DNA of 64,000 nt, taken from Mesorhabditis belari. Lineage: Eukaryota > Nematoda > Chromadorea > Rhabditida > Rhabditidae. The stretch covers positions 620,001-684,000 of the forward strand of contig CAUEEP010000925.1 in assembly GCA_958450365.1 (NCBI GenBank). Reading direction: 5' to 3'. The position numbers and the translations under genes are program-made. Shown in pieces: positions 35,299 to 46,289 of this stretch. The notes under the pieces are model-generated. The model was not told where the DNA came from, searched no databases, and worked only from the letters and a program-made list of their open reading frames with translations. The first letter of the stretch is position 1. Every line of letters begins with the position of its first letter.

Positions 35299-35760
35299 TT
35301 TATAAATTTTCTTGATTCCCTTTTGTTTCATTGAAATCTTTTTATTAATTTTCAAATTCTAATGTCTTGATCTCTTTGTTCGATTCCGGTATCGTTTTTT
35401 TATTATTTCTCCAAATTTTCTGAATTATGCCGATCAAGTTTGACGATTTTGTTCACGTTTCTTTCATGGATTGGAACATGGAACACACGTGGCAGCAATC
35501 TATAAAGTGAATGAAACATAATTTAACATTACACAACCCATAAAAGCATCCGCTTAGAAAAAAATGAAAGTGGCAAAAAAAGAGCAGATTTTAAGTCATT
35601 TTTCTAAGCACTGGTTAATGCTGAAAATCTGTTGTTATATCTCAAAAAATCACCCATCCTCTCTACTTTAATTTAATACCTAAGCCCGCAGAAACAAACG
35701 TACTGGTGTCGAGATATGAGCGTTAGTTTGTGAGTAGACTTATAATAGACTATATGGGAC
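35299..35760. other. Intergenic
   Basis: No gene recognised. The minus 70-codon ORF at 35143-35355 is antisense to the last MCM4 exon. Confidence 0.4.
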
Positions 35761-35761
35761 C

Positions 35762-35830
35762 ATTTTTTGCTATTGCTGTTGTTGTATGTGGGCCGAGCCT
35801 CGGCATCGTTTAAATTCTGGCATCATTAAT
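35762..35830 (+). repeat. Inverted piece of the cysteine-rich membrane gene
   Basis: On the plus strand this reads like the 3' end of exon 3 of the minus-strand gene next to it and its following intron: TTTTTGCTATTGCTGTTG and GAGCCTCGGCATCG, compare 18975-19010 on minus. So a third, inverted fragment of the same gene lies at its own 3' end. Confidence 0.6.
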
Positions 35831-35926
35831 GTGCACTTGGATGAGATCTTTTTAATTTGAATTTTTCCATTTTTCGACTTTTTTAATGTTTGTTGAATTC
35901 TTTTCTTCTCTATATCGAGTTTTGTT

Positions 35927-36611
35927 TCAATATGGACGTGTCGGACGGTAGCCCTTGTGCTTCGTCCCGCAACCACAGCAGCGTCTAAAATAAATCATAA
36001 TATCTCGGATTGTTTCAAAATACAATTCTTTTTGAACAAATCAATTCATCGTAGGATTAAAAGCAAGCTTTTTATAAAAGAATTCGGCATATAAAACTGC
36101 TACCAATGATAATAGCTAGTGATACTAGAATTTGAACGATGCCGAAGCTCGTGCATAAACTGCAACAGCGAAAAGTGATGAGCGATGCTCCGATAATCCA
36201 CAAAGCAATGTACGGCAAAGGCTGGAAATGCGCACAGCAATCTGAAATTTAACTTTATTCTCTTGCAAACTTTTATTTTTTATACCGCCGTGGAAGCAAT
36301 GGTAGTAGACGAGGTCGGTCTCTTTACCTGAAAATTATTGCTTTTATAGACTATCCAAAAGATCTTTTTCTTGCAAAACATTAAAGCTATTCTCAGTGGA
36401 AAAGAAAAGAAAATTAGAATTTCTTTAAAAGTATGCAAGTGACCAAAAACGCACATTTTTCAGCCTTTTCCTCAGAGCCCCCCAATCGGGACTTCCTTGC
36501 TTCGAGCGAGTAGGTGGCACCCACTGGTGTGACCAACACCACAATAAATACCAGAGATTTGAAGCGAGCATTCGAGAAACACAATCTACCCGCCGCCCCA
36601 ATCCACTCCAA
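35927..36611 (-). CDS. Small cysteine-rich single-pass membrane protein (WBP1/VOPP1-like)
   Basis: Four exons by eye: 36611-36455 with a signal-peptide-like SLVFIVVLVTPVGATYSLEA, 36327-36286 reading CKETDLVYYHCFHG, 36241-36161 reading CCAHFQPLPYIALWIIGAS (membrane helix) and LITFRCC, and 35984-35927 reading RCCGCGTKHKGYRPTRPY with stop, or another open frame if exon 3 ends one base differently. About 100-110 residues. Ectodomain cysteines next to YY and Cys pairs on both sides of the helix resemble WBP1/VOPP1-type adaptors. The exon 3 donor seems damaged compared with the copy at 19 kb (CTGCAG/GTGGGT there). Confidence is moderate for the gene and low for the family name. Confidence 0.5.
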
Positions 36612-36639
36612 ACTTGAGCACTGAAAGTTTAAAATGGGC

Positions 36640-37200
36640 GCTTTACTGGTGTATGTATTTCATTTTCTATACAGCTACCCGTTATGCCTAGATTAAACAG
36701 CTAATCCTTGAAGATTCAGCTCTGAACTGAGCTCTGCGAAACACTAAATCTAGTCACACTTATCGTTTGGCAAAATTTATTTGCCTTTACTTCTTGAGTT
36801 AATTTTTTAAGTCAAAGTCCTTACTAATGAAGACATATCGAGGAGCCGTGCTTAAATAATCAAAGAACCTAGATTGAATTTCAAGGCAGATTGCAAAATA
36901 TAATTCGCTGAGTCAACAAAAAAAAAATACTATTTGGCTGCGTTTGAAAATAGTCGAGGTCTTGAACAAAGAAGGCCTTATCTCTCACTTTTATTCACTC
37001 GCCATATCAAACTGCTTTGCCACATATGGTATTGAACCTGCCTTTGTGAAACCGTCTTTGTTCAACGATTTACCAAGGAGATCTCTTCGATTTGGTTTAG
37101 TGCTATTCTTCGGAGCGTTATTTTTTATGAACAAAAAGCGTGGGGGTGAATCACGCATCTACACGTTCAATAATATTACTCAACTGTTCGTAGGCGTATC
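36640..37200 (+). repeat. Copy of the long-inverted-repeat family
   Basis: Matches 44714-45230 in the same orientation: TCTATACAGCTA, AACAGCTAATCC, CTTACTAATGAAGACA, CTATTTGGCTGCGTTTGAAA, GTCGAGGTCTTGAACAAAG and ACAAAAAGCGTG. The 119-codon ORF at 36944-37303 is a translation of this repeat and should not be taken as a gene. Confidence 0.7.
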
Positions 37201-37549
37201 TTTTTCAAGTTGTTGTTCATATGGCGAAAAGAACTCGAAAGAAAAGTTAACCTTTTTCAGGAAATTTTTTTTAAAAGATTTTTCAGAGAACAACATTCAA
37301 TAGCAGAAAAACGAGCATTGAATTTAAATGAATTTGAAGACTGGAAACGATATGAACTGTGATAACGATAAATGAATATATCAAACCAAAAGGCTTTATG
37401 GATTTTCCCGGTTGACCCCGTGAACCAGCCGAAATGCGGTGCCTTTGAGAATCGTTTGTATTTGGCACGTTCAAAGTCATTGAACATGTTAAAGAAGTAA
37501 GGCACTTGGTGAGTCCATACTAGGAGTTGCGGTGTCATCACGATGACCT

Positions 37550-38490
37550 CTCACATCAGCACCGTGCTCTTTTTTCTCCAATTCTCAATGATTTCTCCAG
37601 GTCAAAAGAACGATGCCAATCTGAAAAAAGAGCCACAATCGACATAACACAGGTTGTATTTCCGTTTTCTTTCTTTTTACCGAAAGAACACCAGCTCATG
37701 GCTCTCATCGAGATCACAAAGTTTCGACTGCCCACAGTAGTGATCGGTGTCAGGTGAATGCCCGCTTGAAACAACTCGAGCATGTTTACCGTCACTTTTA
37801 TTCCACTGGTAAAGAAGAGCACAAAGATCTAAGAATAGTCTCTCTTGTATTGTTCCAAACAAATGACAAATGGTTAGCTAAAAGGAAATTTGAGCACTCT
37901 TTAGAATGGAGGTTCGATTGTAATTCGATAATTGGTGAATGTAGTGGAAAGCGTATTCAATATAGTGGTATGCTGTATTTTGCAGAAACTTTTTCAGCTA
38001 TATTGATGGAGGAACCCAGGCCTGAATCAAAAACAAAGTACAATCAGCTCTCGATTTAAGAGTCTTATTGTTAGATTTAACAATGTATTTGGGTTTTCTT
38101 TCAGAGTTAAATGTTTGGTTATGGATGCGTATTGTTATAAATCTCATGCAAAAGAAACCCTCTGACTCACCATCCACAATCCCTTTTTGCCTTTGGTCAT
38201 ACACACAGTTTGGAAGTAGGCCTGCAAGCAGCTGACCAGCGATATTGCCCCAGAAAAGAAATATTCTCTTCTCGTATACTTGTCCTTTTCGTCATCCGAG
38301 AGTTTGTTCCTTTCCCAAAACACTGGACATGAGTAGAAAATACCGATTAGATGTGGAATTGGTCTTTTAAAAAGTATAAAGCTCACAAAAGTTGTATACA
38401 AAGAGGGAGAGAGCTGCGACGAATAGCACTCTGTTCTCGTGTTCGTGCCGCTCATTGTGTTGATGGTGTGGAGGCTCGAATAAGTGACTA
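37550..38490 (-). pseudogene. Unidentified spliced gene, frames inconsistent
   Basis: On the minus strand several exon-like segments have good splice signals: HENRVLFVAALSLFVYNF (about 38450-38395), FWERNKLSDDEKDKYTRREY (about 38318-38260) which continues in another frame as LFWGNIAGQLLAGLLPNCVY, a segment GIKVTVNMLELFQAGIHL (about 37814-37700), and DWHRSFDLEKSLRIGEKR ending at about 37553. The hydrophobic parts suggest a multi-pass membrane protein. I cannot join them in one frame, so it is probably broken or the sequence contains errors. Confidence 0.3.
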
Positions 38491-38686
38491 TTTAAAGTTG
38501 AGAATAAAACAATTTTCAAGTCAGCTTATTGGTAATGCGTGTGCCTCTTGTGCGCCTTCGTAAAATATGGACGACTTTGAAAACAATCTTGACCCAACCC
38601 CTTTAACACTATTCGAACCAGTTCATGAACCCAATTGGGCAGAAATACAAGGAAAGCTTACATGAGTTCAAAATATGCATATATTA

Positions 38687-38955
38687 TTCTATTGGATTGG
38701 GGAGAGTGAAAATTAAAGAAATTTTTAAAGCTTCTAGCAGACTTTGTCAAATGATACGCATTTGATATCAGTAGAAAGGTTAACTATTTCTCTGCAAAAT
38801 GACATTTAAAGGGAACTCAAACAGCGCCTCAGCTCAAAAAAGGCTATTTTTTTTACAAAATCTATAAAGTGTCATCTAGAGAAAACGGTTGGAGGGATCT
38901 TCCTGAAAATTTGGCAACTTATGTAATTGAGTGTGCTCTATCTTTTAATGTTATT
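38687..38955 (-). repeat. Partial copy of the TA MITE
   Basis: In reverse orientation this matches the right half of 19957-20480: the TATTGGATTGGGGAGAGTG end, the GCGCCTCAGCTCAAAAAAGG block, CTAGAGAAAACGGTTGGAGG and GGCAACTTATGTAATTGAG. The other terminus is missing. Confidence 0.65.
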
Positions 38956-39271
38956 ACTAAACGCAGAGAAAAAGGAAAGTTTGTAAAATTCACAAATGAA
39001 CAAGCAACGCTGAGTAGAAAAGAATGAGTGCCAATGAATAAACATACTTGACTTAATACTTGACAATTTCTAGATAATTGATTTTAGCTAGACAATTCAA
39101 TTCCAGGATTTCGACAGTGTCAAATGGTTGGCTCATTTTGACAGAATTCTGAAGTTAATCGACGAAAGGAGACTCAATAAATGAAAGGATGAATTTCGGA
39201 GATATTTGGACGCTTTTCTGGACTTACAATCACTCAAAATTTTCGAGAATCAAATGAAGAGACGTTTCTCA

Positions 39272-39322
39272 AATTCAAGGGATTTCCCGAGTGAAAAAAA
39301 TTCAAGGGATTTCCCGAGTGAT
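39272..39322. repeat. 26-base tandem duplication
   Basis: AATTCAAGGGATTTCCCGAG followed by TG is present twice, offset 26 bases. The surrounding 38956-39560 holds no recognised gene. It is a second example of a 26-base direct duplication like the one that breaks the orphan copy near 14200. Confidence 0.75.
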
Positions 39323-39924
39323 TGGAAAAAGAAGCCAACTATTTGACCCTGTCGAGATCCTGGAATTGAATTGTTTAGCTAAAATTAATTATCTAGAAAT
39401 TGTCAAGTATCAAGTACAAATTAAGAGTAATCATTGGACTTTGTCAAGCGTTTTTAGTTTTTGTTACTTGCTCTTTCATATAGTGAATATGGGCAACGAT
39501 CACGCAGAGATCCATAAAATCTTTCAATTGTGTGAAGAGGTAAACAAGGCGTGAGTAATCGTAGAAAAGATACAAATAGATGCCACTTTTTCTGTGTACA
39601 CAATGTAGATAGAAGATCTCAAGTTCACATCGTGGGGCAATAAAAGTGTAAGCAGCCCTAATGAGCAAACATTTTACCTCTGTGCGAAAACGAAAGCTCA
39701 CGGGAATTTCGTGCCTTTCCCTAGTTAGCATTCACTCATTGGGGAACGGTCAGATTTCGTAAGCGCGAATCCGAACCAAAGCTATATGACTTCTGTCGGA
39801 CACGGGAAACAAGATGGCCTTTTTAGTTTGGGTCCAAACGCGCTAGACTTCTGTAAAAATGCATTTGAAATTTGACCTCCTAGTGCATTGAGCGACTTAT
39901 GTGTTTGTAAGGGCTACCGCTGTC

Positions 39925-40095
39925 TCGGACTCGGTGGTGCAGTGGTAGTGCCGCTGTCTCCCATTTTTCGCCTGTCTCCGAGTTCGATACCAAATTCGGG
40001 TTTGATATCGAGTATTCCTTAACACTCACCCAGCGCAATCGGTTCATTTACCCAATCAGCTCAAAAACTCAAGTTGCTAGAGTGATGTTCTTTCG
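39925..40095 (+). repeat. tRNA-derived SINE-like element
   Basis: TGGTGCAGTGGTAGTG (A-box-like, about 39934) and GAGTTCGATACC (B-box-like, about 39979) are followed by a body (AGCGCAATCGG, ACCCAATCAGCTCAAAAA) that recurs at 10795-10850. The tRNA-like head plus shared body fits a SINE. Confidence 0.6.
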
Positions 40096-41597
40096 GGTCA
40101 TTTTGTTAAAACAAAGCCAGTTCAGTTACCCAATTGTCGTCAATTTTCAAAGCCAATCCTTTACCAGAAAACTTTTTTAGATAAGTGATGTTAAGAAAAA
40201 AAGCAATATGGCAAAATATAAGTACGGTGAAGTTGTTAGAGGCCCGAAAATTGGAGTAAAACTTGGGGGAAACATGCGGGTGAAAAGAGAAAATCAGGAG
40301 ATCTACATGGAACTTGTCTTGACTTTGAAAATACTATAAATATTTAAAATCAGGCAACTAAACCGACGCGGTTTAGTCACCCAACCCATGTACTTTGTGC
40401 TCAACCCATGTAAACCCACACCTTCTACTGGTTTCTTCGTTTTTCTCCATAAAAAGAAGTCTCTTTTGGCAAGAAAAAATGAAGAATTCAGTGGGATGTG
40501 TTTAGAGATTTTGAGTATAAAGTACATGTGATCAAGAAAGCTCCAAAATGAACCAAAAGGCTAGGATTTACATTCAACTAAGGATGAGAAACAAAAAAAA
40601 GCTTGGGTGAGTGAAAATAATAAGTATGAGATCGTCAACCGAGTGTGTTCATGCAGGCGTGGCCCGACACTCACTGAAAGGCCTCGATTTAGAGGAGAAA
40701 TTGGGAAGAAGATTGAGGGGAAGGGGAAGAAGATCGAAAGAATGGGAATCGAGATGACAATCATCGAGAAGATAAAGACACATTTTTGCAATTCATCTAA
40801 AATTTCGAAAAGAAGGATTTCCATTTATCGGCCAGCAGAAAAACTAAAAAGAACATAGATAATAAAGCTGCGAATCAACGTCTCAATAACATACTAATCA
40901 CTAAAAACCTGCTACCATTAAAGCGGAACTAAGGCAGAAAGGGCTGGAGAGCCCCGAGTACCAGTAGCACTAGAAGAAGGACAAAATGGGCGGAGTACAA
41001 GTTCAACTCCACCCACCCAACCAGTGGTCAGAGTGCGTCCTTTTTTCGGCTTTTGGTTTTTGGTTGATGATCCGAAAGTTCTTCATTTGGTTGTGTGTCA
41101 TTCCGATTACTTGATTCAACGCGCAAAATGAGTTTATGAAGTGAGCCAAATTTGTGGAAAGTTAGAGAGACATACATTACTGGACAAAAGCTTATCACCT
41201 CGTAAATTTTTCTCCATCTTTGAAGAGCTATAACTCCGAGCCTTTCCATCGTAGACTGAAAGTGTTATAGTGATTCTGAAAGCCTAAAACGAGCCCTATA
41301 AGATGATGTATTTGCTTTGGAAAATTATTTTGATTTTTGACACATTTCGGGGTACGCTAAATCGGGTTTAAAAAACAACCTTTTCAGCGCTGTTTTTCTT
41401 GTTGAAGCTGTGCTCTAATCATCTTGAATTTTTGGAAAGACCGTGCAAAATTACACCTAGAAACCTTTGATTTGAGTATTTATTCCTGTCTCAAAGTTCT
41501 AAAAAGGACCCAACTTCGCATCTACTTTTCTTAAAGCCACCCCTTTTTTACGGTTCTGTTCATCCGAACCAAAATACATGTATAGTGTTTTTCTTTC
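40096..41597. other. No gene recognised
   Basis: Short ORFs lack motifs. The charged plus frame at 40607-40858 has no splice context. A segment at about 41290-41350 (AGATGATGTATTTGCTTTGG, TTTTTGACACATTTCGGGG) is directly repeated at 41895-41955, inside the MITE copy that follows. Confidence 0.4.
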
Positions 41598-42080
41598 TAT
41601 TGGGTTGGGGAGAATGAAATGGCGCCAAACTTTAAAGATACCTTTTGCACGCATAAAGCCTTCTTGAAATACAGGTTTTGCTTCCTCAAAAGCGTTTACT
41701 ATTTCTCTAGGAAATGATTTGGAGAGATTCCACAAAGCTTTTCTTTCGTCGAGTTTATGGACTCCCATACACATCTAGTCAAAATGGTAAAGAGTTTGAC
41801 TCATCGTTTGAACAGTTTCTTACACATAACACCTTCTTTGGTGTTATGTGTCTACATAAAACAGATAGAACACACTCAATTACAACGAGCCCTTTAAGAT
41901 GATGTATTTGCTTTGGAAAATTCTCTTATTTTTGACACATTTCGGGGTGCGCACAAGTTTTTATTTCCAAATTTTCAGGAAGATCCCTCCAACCGTTTTC
42001 TCTAGATGACAATTGATAGATTATGTAAAAAAAAGACCTTTTGTTGAGCTGAGGCGCTGTTTGAGGTCTGGTTGAACAGG
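41598..42080. repeat. MITE copy, right end missing
   Basis: The left terminus TTGGGTTGGGGAGAATGAAA, with TA before it, matches the element at 19957. Internal blocks AAACTTTAAAGA, GGAAGATCCCTCCAACCG and GAGCTGAGGCGCTG follow. The right terminus is lost near 42080. An insertion that includes the 41895-41955 repeat interrupts it. Confidence 0.7.
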
Positions 42081-42601
42081 CTGGTCCAAAATCAAGGCAC
42101 CAGTTTTTGGAAAAGTATCTCTTCCAAAAAAATTTCTACAGAACATGACCATGTTTAATGTAAAAGATGGAAGTTTTAAAGTTTTTACCTTTTACCTTTT
42201 AAAAGTTAGAGGAAATAGGGAAACTAAAGCTAAGTAGTGACTGGGTTTGGACACATTAAACATGGTCATGTTTAGTCTTTTAGAATAAATTTGAAAATGT
42301 TTGTGAAGATTCTAAAAGTTTCATCCCAATTCCTCTTTTGGTGAAAATCTGTTTTTCTTATTTGTGTGTGTGAATCTGAAAATTGCATTTATTACTGAGA
42401 GGGGGCACAATGAACGTTTTATGGTGAGTTTTGGGAACATTTCAATGTTCTATTTGAATAAATCCTTGATTTATTCGAAGAAAAGGAAAAAAAAGAAGTG
42501 GCATCAAGAATACGAATTCAAAAATTGGACTAGTAAAATAAAAGCTCTGGAAATTGGGAAGTCAGGAAGACTACGCCTAGGAGACGGCATATACAGAGCA
42601 A

Positions 42602-44038
42602 TCAGCATTTTTTCTCTTTGTCTTTCTTTTTAGTAACTTCTTCATCTGCAACTACTATCCTTTTTAGTAACTTCTCCTGTTGGTCAGTGAATGGGAAGCC
42701 GAATATGGCTACTTTCTTAAACTCAAGCCATTGTGTTTTTGGATTCCCTTGATAATCAATCAAGCGGATGTATTCCCATGCATCTTTCTTGATGAAAGCA
42801 TAGACCCTCTCATTAATCTTTGACTCTTCAAAGTATTCTCTTAATACTCCAACATCGACTTTATGAAGTTTTATCTTTAAATCCAATCCAGGAAGAATTT
42901 CCCCATTTTCATAATTATTTGGATGATCCAAGAGAATCAAAAATGGAATATCTAAGAGATTTTGGCAGCAAATAGATAGAAATGGACGTTGCATGAGACC
43001 AAAAGTCAGATCTTCATAAGATGCTATACAACTCATGTAAATGTCCAGAAACAAAACCTCATTTTCCGTGATTCCATCACATACTGGAATATGCAATTCT
43101 TTTGGTAAATCTGATAGACTTTTTTTCATTTTCCTAAACCCATCCATTTGACATTTCCCTGAATGGTTCTTTTGACAAATTGGACGAGGAGGATTTCTTA
43201 ATTGGAATATGTAGTGCGGGAAGGGATAAGGCCCATAATATCTTTGATACTCTTTTATACTCGATTCATCGGGAAGGGATTCAATATTAAATGGAACATT
43301 ATTCTTCTCCGAATCTTCTACTGGAATCAGATATTTCAGATTGAATTTTATGATCGTTTCCATTCTTTTTTGTTGTTTTTCACATGCCTTAATTATTCGT
43401 TCAAGAGGAATTTGTTTGTAATGGGAGAAATGAAGCAATTCATGCTTTTTGTCTTCATTTTTAACTTTGTAGCTCTTGACTTCAGTTCTTGGATTATCTA
43501 CCCATTGTCCTGGTATTCGTTTCCATAATCTTAAGTCTTCAGTTACCAACTTATCCCATTCTATATGAATCCATCCCTTACCAGGCGATTGAGAAATAAA
43601 ACATCGAAAATAGAAATTTGTCGTGTATTTCTCTCTCTTTATTTCTTTCAAACGGTTAATCGAATTCTCACACAAACTCCAATGCTCAAAAAAACTTGAT
43701 ATCCAAAACCCCTCCCGTCTTTAAAGTCTCGAAAGAGCCTCGTTTTTTTTCTCGAGCTGTTCTTGAAAATCCCTCAAAACAAACAATGCAAATATTTCAT
43801 AAATATCCTTTTCATGTAGATTTTCCTTCTTTTCTTCTATCCTCAATATTTCCCAAATTACATAACGAGCATCTTTGAATGTCTGAGTTTCTTCTTTTAA
43901 TCTTGAGACAATATTTGATGCTTCTTTGAGGAATTCATCTCTTTCAGCAGAATTTAGTTGTCCGAGTTTATCTCGCATTCTGCTACCCCAAATATCCGAC
44001 TTGAACTTGAAATTTGCATCAAATCCAATTGGTTTCAT
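42602..44038 (-). pseudogene. Orphan family, one in-frame stop
   Basis: A single frame from 44038 (MKPIGFDANFKFKSDIWGS) runs to 42602 with one TAA at 43721-43723, where the family reads a lysine codon (SRLK before the EEIWISS-like GFWISS). The MPTxDE start is lost: a TAA lies just before NQKEL. Landmarks retained are GKGWIHIEWDK, ICQKNHSGKCQMDGFRK, CCQNLLDIPFLILLDHPN, VDVGVLREYFEESK and DYQGNPKTQWLEF. Apart from the missing start and one stop it is as complete as the copy at 59854, so a truncated product from either side is conceivable. The 5' flank is the kinase leader remnant at 44215-44560. Confidence 0.75.
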
Positions 44039-44214
44039 CAGTTCTTTTTGGTTTTAAGTTTAGTCTAAGCACTGTCAAACTCCGTTAAACTTTTTCAGAC
44101 TTTTTCAGACGAACACAATCAGATTGCTTTAGAATTGCTCTCAAGTGGATGCTTTACGTTGAATCAAAATTTGAGGGGATACGTTCAAACAACTCAATCA
44201 ATCACAATTCCTGC

Positions 44215-44560
44215 AACAAATTGATTGGATGTTGTCATTTCACACAGATAAAGCTTTGACCTAAAGAACTAATAATATAAACTATAAAAGAGGAGATGAA
44301 ATTAGAATTGAAAAACTGGTAGATGAGGGCAAAAACTTTTGCAAGAAAGGGATGTCTTATCTCTTTCTTTTCTCCACTGCATTCCCATATTGATTGATTT
44401 TCGGTTTTGAACAAAGTAGACGGATATGATAGTAATAAACTGAATCTGATTAGTTCTCCGTCTCTCCACTCTATTCCCAGATTGGTCGATTCTTAGTTTT
44501 GGGAAAAGGAGTGTGATATGATAACAATAAATGAATCTCATTAGTTCATTCAATACTTTT
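44215..44560 (-). promoter_or_regulatory. Kinase leader with a vestige of exon 1
   Basis: Minus-strand leader blocks as at 63388-63640 (TCTTTCTTTTCTCCACT complement, TATAGTTTATATTATTAG). Just below them is a start-like remnant (ATGTTGTCATTTCAC complement, 44225-44240) equal to the exon 1 border of other kinases. The kinase body between here and the orphan gene at 44038 is deleted, so only 180 bases separate leader and orphan frame. The leader could now serve the orphan copy. Confidence 0.5.
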
Positions 44561-44713
44561 GTTTTTTAAAATTTGACTTTAGTCCCAGAGGGCTTGAAGA
44601 ATTGTGCTAACAATAAACCTAACCTAGCCGACTGCGCAAAATATTATTCTAACAAGAAAAAGTTTAACGGAATTAAACTTTTTATAGAGAGTCACAAAAT
44701 ATAATTTTTTTAA

Positions 44714-45063
44714 CTCTATACAGCTAACCGTTGTGCCTTGAGTAAACAGCTAATCCTGGCAGATTCAGCTCTGAAGTGAGCTCTGTAAAACACGACATCT
44801 AGTTACACTTATCATTTGACAGAGTTTATTCGATTTTAAGTCCTTGAGTTAAGTTCTTAAGTCGAAGCCCTTACTAATGAAGACAAATCGATGAGCCGTT
44901 GTTAAATGATCAGAATGGAAAAAGAACAAAATCGAAATTCAATTTATATTGCTTAATAGAATTGGCCGAGCCAACAAAAAATATTATTTGGCTGCGTTTG
45001 AAAAGAGTCGAGGTCTTGAACAAAGAAGACCTTATCTCTCGCTCTTATTGACTCGCCATACGA
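44714..45063 (+). repeat. Left arm of a 340-base inverted repeat
   Basis: Reverse complement of 52629-52970, with outer ends CTCTATACAGCTAACCGTTG on both. The arms flank 7.6 kb that contain the retroelement at 46.3-51.3 kb. Similar single copies lie at 36640 and 11240. Non-coding. Confidence 0.75.
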
Positions 45064-45970
45064 AATGTCACATGTGATCCTGAACTAGTCATCTGAAAAC
45101 GTCTTTGTTCAACAATTAACGAAGGAAACCTTTTCAATTTGTTTTAGTGCTGTTTTTGGCGGCGTGAGATGAATTTTTTCTTGGACAAAAAGCGTCGGGG
45201 TGAATGACTTCATCTACCCACTCATACTGAAATATGATATTGACTTGATTGATTGATTAATTTGTATGCTCCAGAAAGATTGATGATACATATTTTGATG
45301 TAAATGTTTTTCCCGATAACTAATTTTACCGTTGCCTAATTCTTCAGAACAAAATGTGGTCACCTATACAGAAATGAATTGGGTAGAAATGGAAAAGAAA
45401 ACTTTTTGAGTTGGATTGCTTTGAGCAATTTGAACTCATTCTCGACAACGGTATCAGCTAACGTTGATCAAATCAAATCAAATGGTAAGATCAAACCCAA
45501 ATTACAATGAATTTTTAATTTTTAACTCAAAGCCCTTATTAATGAAGACATATCGAAGAGCCGCTGTTAAATAATCAAAATCAACAAAAAGCCAAAATTG
45601 AATTTCAAGTTATATTGCAAGATAGGATTGGTCGAGTCAACAAAAAAATACTATTTGGCTGCGTTTAAAAAAGAGTCGAGGTCTTGAACAAAGAAGGCCT
45701 TATCTCTGGCTTTAATTCACTCGCCATACCAAATGCCACATGTGATCCTGAACTAGTCTTTCTGAAGGTCTTTGTCCCGATAACTAATTTTAGCGTTACT
45801 TCCTAATTCTCCAGAACAAAGTGTGGTCAACTATACAGAAATGAATTGGGTAGAAATGGAAAAGAAAACTTTTTGAATTGAAGTGCTTTGAGCAATTTTA
45901 ACGCATTCTCGACATCTTTTTCAACTAAAGTTGATCAAATAAATCAAATAATAGGATCGAGCCCAAATTA
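45064..45970 (+). repeat. Diverged tandem copies of the same repeat family
   Basis: The block CTTACTAATGAAGACA...GTCGAGGTCTTGAACAAAG recurs at 45527-45720. The block CAGAACAAAATGTGGTCA...AATGAATTGGGTAGAAATGG at 45345-45430 recurs at 45810-45890. So the arm family was duplicated in tandem, with an internal deletion in the second unit. No gene. Confidence 0.65.
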
Positions 45971-46289
45971 CAATGACCAAACCACAGCTTACACAGCATG
46001 TGCAAAAATGGTTTTTTTGAGGTCGGGAAATTTTGATGTTTATTCATGATTTTCACCATATCATGCCTCCCTTTGCATTAAATTTCTGAGCCATCATGGT
46101 CACGGCCACCATATGGGCTACCACCATGAGACTTTTGCCATAAAATTAAAAATTTCTACTGACATCGTCGTGCATAATATATAATAATAATAAGCAAACC
46201 GTAGTCCGGGACGTTTTCTGGAAAACGACCGCTCACGAGGATCTCATAGTCGAATTCGTTCCGTTGTTGCAAAGGTGTTTTTTTAATCT

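Noticed and set aside
36944..37303. A 119-codon protein gene
   Set aside because: The sequence is a member of a dispersed repeat found at 44.8, 45.6 and 52.7 kb, where the frame is not kept.
41028..41249. A minus-strand 73-codon gene
   Set aside because: No recognisable motif or splice structure, and the neighbourhood consists of repeats.
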